Assembly (NCBI GenBank): GCA_029215795.1 | Contig: JARDYH010000007.1 | Coordinates: 74,721,763 to 74,785,762, forward strand | Length of the DNA: 64,000 nucleotides | Origin: Anniella stebbinsi | Taxonomy: Eukaryota; Chordata; Lepidosauria; Squamata; Anniellidae | Direction of reading: 5' to 3' | Shown here: positions 37,201 to 49,200 of the stretch, piece after piece | Position numbering within the stretch: position 1 is the first letter of the stretch | Layout of the letters: each line of letters begins with the position of its first letter | Notes under the pieces: generated by a model | Told to the model about the DNA's origin: nothing | What the model saw: the letters and a program-made list of their open reading frames with translations, nothing else | Databases searched by the model: none | Position numbers and translations under genes: made by a program

Positions 37201-40200
37201 TTACTTTTTTAAAAAATGTAATTAGTAGGATGACCATATGAAAAGGAATACAGGGCTTTAACAGTGGAATAGAAAAGGGAATTTCAGCAGGTGTCATTTG
37301 TATCCATGCGGCACCTGGTGAAATTCCCTCTTCATCACAAAAGTTAAAATTGCAGGAGCTCTGCTCTCTTTTGTATCTGGTCACTCTAGTATAGCTCCTG
37401 CAGCTTTAACTGTCATATGGTCACCCTTGTTTCCCAACATACTGCTTCCAATACTGTAGGTAGAATATTTGCCTCTTTATGATCTCAAGCCTAAAAAAAA
37501 AAAAACATTTGTACACACCAGTCTCCTGGTACTGGTCATCCTACTATTAATTAATTGTAGCTGATAGGAAAGGGTTAAATCGTGGGAGCTGCAAGGAATT
37601 AAGAAAAAAGGAGAGGGGGTTTTGCCATTTTTTGAGCGCTCCTTAATTAGGGCTGCCCAAATGATAATGGACGGGTGGTGTGTGTGCGCGCGCGGGCGGC
37701 GGCGGCGGGCTTGGCAGCGTATCCTCCTGGCTGCCGAGGCCGGGTGTCTGGAGCGGAGCACGCGCTGTCAGTTGGTGAGCGGAGGGGCCATTGAACGCCC
37801 TCCCCATCATCCTCTTCATCATCAACCTACCCCCGCGGCCCAGCGGAGCACAACAGCCCGCATTAGGCAAGCCCTTCAGGAGCCTCACAGCAGCCAGGCA
37901 GAGCCTCTGCTGCCCAGGAACCGGCCCGCACGCGAGGGCACCGGCGGGGCGCACACACAACGCCGGCGAGGGGGAGGAGAAGGGGAGGAACAAAGGATCA
38001 AAGAGATCGAGAGAGAGTGATCCTTCCTTGCACGCATGGCTGCAAAACTGAGCTAGGTTCAGCCGTTCTGCTTGAGTAAAAAGTGAAAGCAGACACGAGC
38101 CCTGTAATGGATACTAGCAACAGGATCAAAGGGATCGAGATGAGAGAGATCCTTCCTTGCACGCATGGCTGCAAAACTCAGCTAGGCTCAGCCGTTCTGC
38201 TTGAGTAAAAAGTGAAAGCAGACACGAGCCCTGTAATGGATACTAGCAACAGGATCAAAGGGATCGAGACGAGAGAGTGTTTCCTTTTCTTCGCGGGAAG
38301 CGGGAGGGGGAAGAGGGGAAGACCGGGCCTCTGTGGAAAATTTTTTGAAACATTTTATCTAAAAATTCCATAGCGATCAAATGCCTGGACCTATCATTCT
38401 GAAATTTCTGACACATATCTACCCCTAACCCATCTACAAAGTGAGCAATGTTCAGACTTCTAACTTTTAAAATAAAAAGGTTATAGGCGTTTCTTTCCTC
38501 ATTGTTTCAAAAATTAATTGCCACACAAGGCAAGCTCCAATGTTTCTGAAATTTTACACACATATCAAGTGAAGTGTTCCCTGTAATGTGCCCATGTTTC
38601 CTGTTTGTGTCTTAAAAAATAAAAAAATGGGAGGCGTCACTGTATTTACCCCACTACTACCCATTTTTCTAAAATTAATTGCCACACAAGGCAAGCACCT
38701 ACGTTTTTGAAATTTCACACACATAGGTCCCAAGGTACCACCTACAATGTGGCAAAGTTTCATGTGTGTAACTTTAAAAATGACAAAGTTATAGGCATTC
38801 CTGCGTATTTATTAAAAAATTAATTGCCACAAAATGCATGCACCAATCTTTCTGAAATTTCTCACAGATAACTATCCCTAACCAGTCTACAATGTGCCCA
38901 AGTTTCCTGTTTGTATCTTCAAAAATAAAAATGTGGGAGGCATAACTGCATTTCTCAGTGGGAAAGTGCAATGCAATGATTCCCTATGGGAAAGTGCTTT
39001 CCAATGATTCCCTATGGACAAGTACTCTCCAATGAATCCCTATGGGCAAGTGCTGTCCAATGAATCCCTCATTGTTTCAAAAATTAATTGCCACACCAGG
39101 CAAGCACCAATGTTTCTGAAATTTTACACACATATCAAGCGAAGTGTTCCCTGTAATGTGCCCAAGTTTCCTGTTTGTATCTTCAAAACTAAAAAAATGG
39201 GAGGCATAACTGTATTTACCCCACTACTACCCATTTTTCTAAAATTAATTGCCACACAAGGCAAGCACCTATGTTTCTGAAATTTCACACACATAGGTCC
39301 CAAGGTACCACCTACAATGTGGCAAAGTTTCATGTGTGTAACTTTAAAAATGACAAAGTTATAGGTGTTTCTTTCCTCATTGTTTCAAAACTTAATTGCC
39401 ACACAAGGCAAGCTCCAATGTTTCTGAAATTTCACTCACATATCAAGGCAAGTGGTACCTGTAATGTGCCCATGTTTCCTGTTTGTATCTTTAAAAATAA
39501 AAAAATGGGAGGCGTAACTGTATTTACCCCACTACTACCCATTTTTCTAAAATTAATTGCCACACAAGGCAAGCACCTATGTTTCTGAAATTTCACACAC
39601 ATAGGTCCCAAGGTACCTCCTACAATGTGGCAAAGTTTCATGTTTGTAACTTTAAAAATGACAAAGTTATAAGCATTCCTGGGTATTTATTAAAAAATTA
39701 ATTGCCACAAAACGCATGCACCAATCTTTCTGAAATTTCTCACAGATAACTATCCCTAACCAGTCTACAATGTGCCCAAGTTTCATCCTTCTATCTTTAA
39801 AAATGAAAAAGTTATAGGCGTTTTTGTAAAACAATACTTGGCTATGAGAAAAAGCATTCAAAATGGCGTCCGATCCGGATCGGACATCTGGTCCGATCCG
39901 ATCCGACCAGCCTCCGATCCGATCCGATCCGACCCCCCAGGTCCGATTCCGATCCGCTATCCGATCCGATCCGGGGGGTCAGTGCACATCCCTACTTAAA
40001 AGCTCCCCTACTGGCTACACAAAGATCACAATCCTGATCTGTCTACTTATCCTCTCTCTCTCTTTCTGTTTATTGTTTGTAGCCAATGGCTATCCCAATA
40101 CAAGCACAAATCACAAATATAAAGCAAAAACATTTGGTACAATAAAACAATAGTACAGATAAAACAGTCTAAAATTTAGAAACATTCCTTCTGTTTAGCC

Positions 40201-43200
40201 CCTTAGAATTTGACAGTGGTATGGTTTAGAAAGGCTGCTCTTATCTGTCTTGCAGCTAGCGCAAATACAGCTATCCTACAGCTGATGGATTTATCAACAT
40301 CAGCCAACCACCATCTGATTTTAGAATCATCTGTACGGCCTTCTAAGGTGGTCTGAAAAGGGAGAATAAATTTAGCCCTGGGCGAATTGTATAATGGACA
40401 ATACAATATATAATGTACAAGATCTTCAATATGTCCTGAGTCACATATGCAAAAATGCTCTTTTCCAGGTCTATTGGAAAATCTTCCAGCCAGATACTGA
40501 GTGGGCATCATTTGAAATCTGAGCTGGGTAAAAAACCATGTCTAACAGGGAAAAAAAATAATTCTTGCAAGTAAATAGCCCCTTTATGATCTATTTTAAT
40601 TTTGGTATACCAAGTAGCACGTTTGCAGTTTTTTTTATAGATTCAGAATCTCTTTTGGCATCTTCACCAAAGACAATATCTCGAATCTTGCGATCAGATA
40701 CATCCTGCATTGTTGTTGTTAAGCAGGTTGAGTAGCTCAACATCAGGCATCTACAAGATGGTGCCCATCCTTCTCTATTCTGCAAATCCAAAAAGCAGAA
40801 TTTTGCTATATGTTGTTCTGACAGCGATTGTAATTTTTTTCCAATACAATAGTGTGCTTTTGTGTATACGTGCTTTTAGGGAAGGAAGACCTACTTCAGT
40901 CCTTAATAATTCACCAGGCATACTGTGCGACACTACCAAGAGTGTACGCCAAAACTTCTTTTGAATAACATCAAGTTCATCTTTGCAGTGGCTGCCCCAG
41001 ATTGATGCACTGTATAAGAGATGGGACACAACCTTAGCTACAAAACCTTTAGTGTTGGTTCTACTAGATGGTGGCCCTCTGTGCAATACAATTTCTTTAT
41101 GGGCCTTAACTGGCAGGCCGCTGAAGATGTAATTGCCTACAAATGGGTATGCCAAAGGGTATTTTCAGAGAAGTTAAGCCCTAAATATTTAAATGAATGG
41201 CATTGTGCAATGCTATGGCCATCCAGAGTCCATTTGTGCTGCTCATGCCTTTTGGCAAACACGGCCACTTTTGTTTGATTATAGTTAATGGATAGGCCTT
41301 CCTGCTTACAGTAGTTTCCAAATTTAGTAAGTAATCTTCTCATACCAGTTTGAGTTAATGAAATAAGTGCCATATCAACCGCATAAAGCAGAACTGGGAT
41401 TTTCTGTTTCCCAACTGCAGGGGGAAAGTAGGCAGCAGAAGAAAGCTCCTGGGTTCTGTCGTTTATATAAAGGTTAAATAAGAGCGGTGCCAGGATACAG
41501 CCTTGTTTGACTCCCCTCACTGTTGGCATTGATTCAGAAAGAGAACCCGCCATGCCAACTCGAATTCTGATATTAGTGTTAGAATAGAGTTGCTACACAA
41601 GGAACAGCAGATGTTTGTTATGGATACTTACTCCTGGAGCAGCTGCATAGACATTCTGCAAAAGAAAGAGAGGGAAGATGTGTAAGAACATCCACCGATA
41701 CCCAAGCTTTTTCACCCTGATTTATTGTTTTTATAGCAGTAAGGAAAAACAATTATATCCTCCACAGAAAAAAGACTCTGTTTCTAAAGATACCATCAAT
41801 GAAGATGGAATCATGCACTACAGCCACTAGGGCAGGACAAGCATAAGCATAGATCCCCTACTCTCTCAAATGACTCAACAATTTCTCCCCTTTTTCCTGG
41901 AAACATCTCCCTAAACACATTTGTGATTAACAATGGGCTCATCTATACCTGCAGCCCTTTGGGGAGTGGGGAGGGACGGTCACGGTGTTTTCCACTTCCA
42001 GAATCATCTTTCAGGGGCCAGACGCCTGCAAATCATCCTGGAAGTAAAGAGGGATGTTCCAGGATGCAATTGTGTGTTGTTGTTTTTTAAAAAAGAGGAG
42101 ACATTTGCACAATTGTGCAGGCGCAATCCTGCATGGAGCATTTTTTTTAAAAAAACAAATACAACAAGATGCCAAGCCCCATCCCAAAGACGGCAAAAAT
42201 GCTCTCCTCCTCACCCCCAATGCCCACGGACTCCCCCGCACAGTTCCATGCCTGTTTTCTGAGCCCCAATACTCATGGGGAAGAGGGAGGAAACTGGGAG
42301 GGAGAGCCACACTGCCTGTGCAGCTCAGGATGGTCCCGAGACAGTGGGAAGCTGGGGAAAATGCAATCCCAGCTATCCCTAGAGAACTGAGTACTTGTCC
42401 CCAGTTCACCCCAGGATCAGCTGTGCATCATTTGGACTCGCAGGGATGACTTTGTGGCCACCCTGGGATAAATGGCAGGTGTAGACAAGCCCATTCTCTC
42501 TCCCCTTTGCTTCCAATCACTCAACATCTCCCCTTTCCCATAAACCCTTGGCGTCCCCTAGTGAAGAAAAGTCCAAGAACATAGAACTCTAAATTATAGG
42601 CATACTCTTGTGCTTCACCTTCATCTACATCCTTTACCCCTAACACCATTTTCTGAAATCTTGACAGTAAATTCCCCAAGTCAAGGGGATTTCTTCTTAT
42701 CATTACTCAGTGAAGTGCAATGCATGATGATATGACTACAGAATATGAAGAGAAAGAATACAAAATCAACTGGCAAAAATGTGACAACTGTAAGGCGAAA
42801 TCATTGTTCTATGAGGGTAGCATAATACTGATCAGCTCATACTGCAGAGGAATTCTGGGTACCAATACTTACACCATCGCCGTTGCCTCCGACTTTATTG
42901 CCACCCCATATATTAGTCTGATCAATATCACCTCCTTTCTATAAAGAAAAAGAAAGATTATCTTAGGAGGAAAGGCAACAAAACTACCTGGAGTCTGGGT
43001 AGAATTTGGACTGAAGTAACAGTGGTGGATAAGATTTTTTTTTTTGTCTTATAAAGTTCCAGATGTGCTTTCAGAACATATCAGAATATAGTAATTGATA
43101 TGTGCAAAATAAAATCCACGAAACTTGGATTTCTTGGATTGAGAACTTCCAGGTCAATGGTTGTAGCTATGAGATAAAGTTCAGACCTAAGAAGTTTCTT

Positions 43201-46200
43201 TTTAGGAAATAATTGCTGCGTACATTTCCTGGTAAATGTAGGCTTGTAACATCTAGACTAAAAAGTGGGAGATGCAACAAAAAATTGAAGCGTGGTTTAT
43301 TATTTTGACCAATGTCACCTCCGTTCTACAATGGAGCAGAAAGAGCGTCTTATGAGAAAAAAACAACAAAACATCCTTGAATCTCGGGAGAATTTGGACA
43401 GATGAAACCAAGGTAGATAAGACATTTCTGCCTTTTATAGTGCCAGATTAGGACATGGTATATGTAAAATAAAATGCATAAAACCAAACCTGGGCTTCTT
43501 GAATTATGGGCTTCCAGGTTAATAGGTGAGGCTACTTGAAAGGGTGGTGCCCTAACATATTCCTGCTTGGAAAACGATAGGTCTAACTCTCTGTAAAAAC
43601 TCTTTATAACAGCTAGACTAACAGAGGGGATTCACAACTTGACCTTGCAATGTGGAGTATTCTTACTTGGAGTTCCAGCCAGCCAGCCAGCCACCCAAAA
43701 TTGCTAGCTGCGGTCCACAACAATTTCAAAATTGCTAGCTGTGGAGGACACAGCACACGGCAAGTTTTACAGAACAATTTCAAATCCAAAATTCAAATTT
43801 TTAATAGTTAATAAAATAAATAAATTCTAGGATACTCCATTCTATACCCTCTCCCCATTTTCACCCTCCCCCATCCAGCACTCAGTCATTGACTAACTCA
43901 GTCTGCAGTGGGCTGTTTAGGGGTCTCCTGTCCCACCCCCACCCCACACACTTAGGGTTTGCTTTGGGGTTTGTTTGTATTGTTTTGGAACTTCTACAAA
44001 CCTTGGGGACTCCATGATTCTCCGGAGACAGCTGTCTTGCACACGGATCATACTGTTTGGGCAATACAACAATCCATATGGACAGTATGAGTTTGCTATT
44101 TGCATATATGATTTTTTTAAAAAAAAATTGTATAAGAGATATGAGAATAATTTAAGCAAAAACCTTCTACTAGCTACCAAAAGCCATTAAAGAAGCCCCT
44201 TTACTTATCAGCAAAAGCAAAGCCGAGGGATTCTATCTCTTCAATAGATACAATAGCATTCCTATTACATTTTTATTTAATATAAATAAAGGACCTAAAG
44301 ACCCTCGATGAGTCAAACTGGAACCCCACTAAGATATGCAGGTGAAGAGGCCATGCTTGCTAATGTTGAATATAGTGTTCAATAGAGCCAGGTTTGAACC
44401 ACAGAAGATACTTGTCCAAAGTTTTGCCATTCCAACTAGCCCAAATGCAGGTAGAATCGTTTTCGAACCCAGCTCTCCAGCTCATGTGCTTTTTGAGTTG
44501 GCTTTAGTTGAGCCAAATGCAACCAGAGCATTCAGTGCAATCATATACATCCTTGGTCAAAAGGAAGCCCCATTAAATTCAGTGGGGCTTACTCCCAGTT
44601 AAGGGATTTCAGCCATTTCCCCTCTGTGGAATCGCCAAGGCTCAGCAGGTATCTATCTATCTATGGACCATGGCCGGGGACCAATAATAGAGTCTTTAAA
44701 TATCATGCACCCACGGCACTCTGAGATCAAGGATACTGCCTTGAATGGTTTATCAAACATCAGAGCACCTGCTGAAACCAGATAGTAACTCTGAGAAGCA
44801 CAAAAGCCTTGTCCCGTCTTCACTCTGACAACCCAATATGGGTAGACTGACCATATGAAAAGGAGGACAGGGCTTCTATATCTTTAACAGTTGTAGAGAA
44901 AAAGGAATTTGAACAGGTGTCATTCGTATGCATGCAGCACCTCTTCATCACAACAGTTAAAGCTGCAAGAGTTGTACTAGAGTAACCAGGTACAAAAGAG
45001 GGCAGGGCTCTTTTTAGGAAACAACATTATGTAGCTTTCTTGGTAAATATAGACTTGTAATCTCTCAACTGGGACTTGCAACAAAAAGATGCAGCATGGT
45101 GTGCTCCTGTTCAGGCTTCCAGACAGTCATGCCCACCTCTGGCTTATTCCATTCCATTCCCCCACTGAATTCCTTGCTCACTAAACACACTCATGCCTCA
45201 GTGGTGTTTTTCTTCAAAGATTTCCCCCCTCTACTTGATATAGAGTGTTCTGTTCCAATTAGTTATCGGTAGTCTGGGTAGGAAGCGCAAATACCTTGCT
45301 GTTCCTACATACCTGCAAATATGCAATACCTCCCTTTTGTGCATGGTCGATACCCTTTTGACTACAGAAAGACTCACCTTTAATGAGTGAGTTTGCTATT
45401 AGTATATAGGATACACAGCTCAGGACAGAATCTACACTACTGCTTTAAAATGGTTTATAGCAGTAGTGACAACTGTTGGAGGCCAGGACACACTCTAAAT
45501 ACAGTTTTCAAAATGTTTTCAAAGTGTCATATCCTGCTTGGTGTAGATCTGGCCCTGGTTTCTGTTTCCAGTGGTACTCTAGTAGGCTGACAATATGAAA
45601 AGGAGGACAGGGCTCATGTAACTTTAAACAGTTGTAGAGAAAAGGGAATTTCAGCCAGTGTCATTCGTATGCAATTAGTTCCTGGTGAAATTCCCTCTTC
45701 ATCACAACAGTTAAAGGTGCAAGCACTATACTAGAGTGACCATATACAAAAGAAGGCAGGGCCCCTGCAACTTTAACTGTTGTGGTGAAGAGGGAATTTC
45801 ATCAGGAACTAATTGCATACAAATGACACTGGCTGAAATTCCCTTTTCTCTACAACTGTTAAAGTTACATGAGCCCTGACCTCCTTTTCAGATGGTCAGC
45901 CTAACTCTCCTCTCCTCCTCCCCCCCTCCATTGGGCAGAAGTGAGAGTTACCAATATAAATCAATGGAGAAAAATATGAAGTATTAATCATAGGCGTGCA
46001 CAGCCCATTTCATTAGGTGGTGCCCCAGGTAATTTTTTTTAAGGTAAACATTGACTATACAATCCTAAAGGACATTGGGACTGGCGTTCTAATCTATTTT
46101 TTGGAATATCACAGACCGGGTCATTCAATGAAATGTTTGATGGCTTTGAATAGGAACTACACTGACGTGAACTAACAGACAAAGTCTGTTTCTGTTGTTG

Positions 46201-49200
46201 GTCAGTACTCAGTTCATTGTACACAGTAGAACTGGTGGAAGCATTAACTTCATATAAGTTCTTAACTGAGGAGTCAGAGGTATTTGCACTACTATCAGCA
46301 CATTCATTATAATACAATTTGCCTGCTCCTTTCCTTATCTTAATAACAAACTGTTCCATACTCCACAATTAGGTGTAGGGGGTGGCTTCATGGCCACTGA
46401 ATAATATTCTACAGCCTTCTTGTAACGTTCTATTTTATCTTTGGTCCTGGACTGGGGAGGAACCAGAGGAAAAAGGGAAGATGAGATAAGGGTGGAGAAT
46501 GGAGTGCAGCCATCTGCCATGACCCACAACAACAGCAATGGGTTTCAGTGTGGAAAATTCCCCACTATAGGGGGCTGCGTGAACTGCCAACTCTATTCCC
46601 AAGCCAACTACCTGACAGGCACTTACTTGGGAGTAAATTCCATTGAACCCTCCCCCTTCCCCCCCCCTCTGTATCTAAACATAATTGATCTGGCTGAGGG
46701 ACAAACCCCTCCTGCGCTCTCTGATCTGATTTCAAACTAAATTTCACACAAGAGCAAATTCTTCACACACATGGGTATTGGAAGAAATATTACCAAACGC
46801 TGCTAATAGAGAATAGTAAACAAACATGCTTCAAAAAGGGTGGGTGGGGAATATAGCAGGGCTCAGGAAAGAACATCTTATCATGAAGAGAGTCACTGTG
46901 TACAAAGGCGAAGGGGGGGAATGTTCTGGCTCATGTTAAAAATGACATAAATTAAAATTAAAAATAATTACAAACAGAAAATGTCATAAGAAACACCAGC
47001 GGCTTACTGGAAAAGCGGGCAGGCAGACGTGTTGGGAGAGATTCCCTTCCTCTGCGTTTGCCTGCGATTGCTCTTTTACAAGCCGCCACCACCAGCTAAA
47101 CTAATGCTTACGGTTGTGGAGTTGGTGATGCTGGTGGAGGGGAAATCTGAAAATTAATCCCTGCACAAAGGAAGAGAAGAACGTGCATGCAGCCAACGAG
47201 CTAAAGCAAGGAGCTGGAGATTTTTGCGGGCAGGAACCGGAAACCAGGAAGTCTCATGGGGCTCCAGCAGTGCTAGCTCAGACAGCAGCTAAATGTCAAA
47301 TCAACATTCTTTCCCCACCCCTCCTTCTCCAAGATCCTGGGATTCTATTAAGGCAACATCAGCCCAGGTCCACTCAATGGCTCGAGCACCATGGAGGGGC
47401 GAGGAGGTGGGGCTCAGTCATGTCCTTTTGTAACGCAGGCGGATGCTCCTGTGTCGGCGCATGAGCTGAGGGCCTCGAAGGTATTAGCTGGTGCCTGTGC
47501 ACCAGGTGAACCAGCCCTGAGTACGCCAATGGTATTAATGTAGCTTTGATTGGGCACCAGCAGATCATATCAATCCCACCACACCCACAAATAATAACAT
47601 GAAAGACAGGATTTGTTGCTCTTTGTTACCCAAATTGTTTATGTGGAAATGTTAATGCTATGGGTTTTGTTGTTGTTGCTTTGTTTTTTAGACATCTAAA
47701 AGTGTGATTCACCAGGAGGTGAATGAGGCACAAGGCGTCTGCATGCAAATGGGTGCTGGATTTGGACTGGGAGTAGAGATGGGGGGAAATTTTGATTGCA
47801 TTTTTAAGTGAACTGATCAGATGTGCACTTCCCAGACTATTGATAACTACTTGGAGGAGTTTGGATTATTATTATTATTTTCCTGGTCAGTTGGTACTCC
47901 AGGTTTGAATGCCTACACCTGCATGCGAAAGCCCTCTCCATAAGGAAAGGCAGCATCTCAAGTAGAATGTTTGATTATCTCATCTTTCTCTGATATGCTA
48001 GCTTTCCATTTGCAGAGAAGTTTCACCACTGCCACGGCGTCCAAATAGTAATGAGTTCCTGGTTACATTTTCCATTAAGAGAGATCATGGTTCAGTGGGA
48101 GAACATATGCTTTGCATGCAAAAGATCTCCAGCAAGAAGAATCAGGCGGCACTTTCATGGGAAAGACTTCCACCTGAGAGCCACTGCAAATCACTGTAGA
48201 CTAAATTAAGCTAGAGAGACACAAAGTGTCCACTTTCCTTTTTATTTGAGCAGTTGAGCATTTTCCTTTGTTTGTCTAGCATAGGTTGACCGTATGAAAA
48301 GGAGGACAGGGCTCATGTAACTTTAACAGTTGTAGAGAAAAGGGAATTTCAGCCAGTGTTATTTGTATGCAATTAGTTCCTGGTGAAATTCCTTCTTCAT
48401 CAAAACAGTTAAAGTTGCAGGCACTATACTAGAGTGACCATATACAAAAGAAGGCAGGGCCCCTGCAACTTTAACTGTTGTGATGAAGAGGGAATTTCAC
48501 CAGGAACTAATTTCATTTCATTTCATTTATTTCATTTCTAACCCGCCTCTCCATCTAGATCGAGACGGGGAACAACACTAAATATAAATATAAAAACAAT
48601 AAAATAGATAAACCATTAAAACAGATAAAAACAAATACATTATTAAAAACTTCTTAAAATTAAACTGGATAGGCCTGCCGGAAGAGAGCAGTCTTCACGG
48701 CTTTCTTAAATTCCAGAAGACTGCTAATTTGTCGAATCTCCTCCGGCAGGCCATTCCACAGCCTGGGAGCGGCAGAAGAGAAGGTCCTCTGGGTAACACT
48801 CGTCAGCCTAGTTCTGGCTGACTGGAGTAAATTCTTCCCAGAGGACCTGAGTGTGCGGGGCGGATTATACGGGAGAAGGCGATCCCGCAGGTAACCTGGA
48901 CCCAAACCATGTAGGGCTTTAAAAGTAATAACCAACACTTTATACGTCGCCCATTTTCTCTACAACTGTTAAAGTTACATGAGCCCTGTCCTCCTTTTCA
49001 CATGGTCAGCCTAGTCTAGCACATTTCCACTTAGGTGGTCAGGTGTCCTCTTTGCAGTCCTCTATCCTAACTTGAAGCAGGGCTGCCAAGAGTGGGTTCA
49101 GCCCTGGTGGGAAAAAAATCTGGACCCCACCCCAGCAAGGATGATCCCTGTAATGTTATAAGATCAAGAAACAATCAACGCAAGTAGGAAGAGTCTTGGA

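Larger units (their letters stand above)
34623..39994. mobile_element. hAT-like fold-back element, 5.4-kb near-perfect palindrome
   Basis: Ends TAGGGGTGTGCA and TGCACATCCCTA, flanked by CTTAAAAG at 34,615-34,622 and 39,995-40,002. Two arms of about 2.6 kb mirror each other with few mismatches around a loop of about 240 bp near 37,198-37,438. Its two ends differ from each other and match the ends of the 22.2-24.9 kb element in swapped order, so it is the same family in opposite orientation. No transposase is seen. Confidence 0.85.

Noticed and set aside
36583..38051. Open frames of up to 132 codons in the GC-rich arms
   Set aside because: GC-rich DNA has few stops. Frames are open on both strands, and none shows a recognisable domain or splice structure. 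Kept only as a possible captured segment.
45376..45393. 18-nt exon-like stretch (QTHSLK) on the minus strand
   Set aside because: Phase 0 and a GTGAGT donor fit, but the acceptor lacks a pyrimidine tract, and a similar stretch near 44,090 has no splice sites.
47111..47145. Pro-rich 35-nt exon-like stretch (ISPPPASPTPQP) on the minus strand
   Set aside because: It has AG and GTAAGC borders but would shift the frame, unlike every other exon of the gene.
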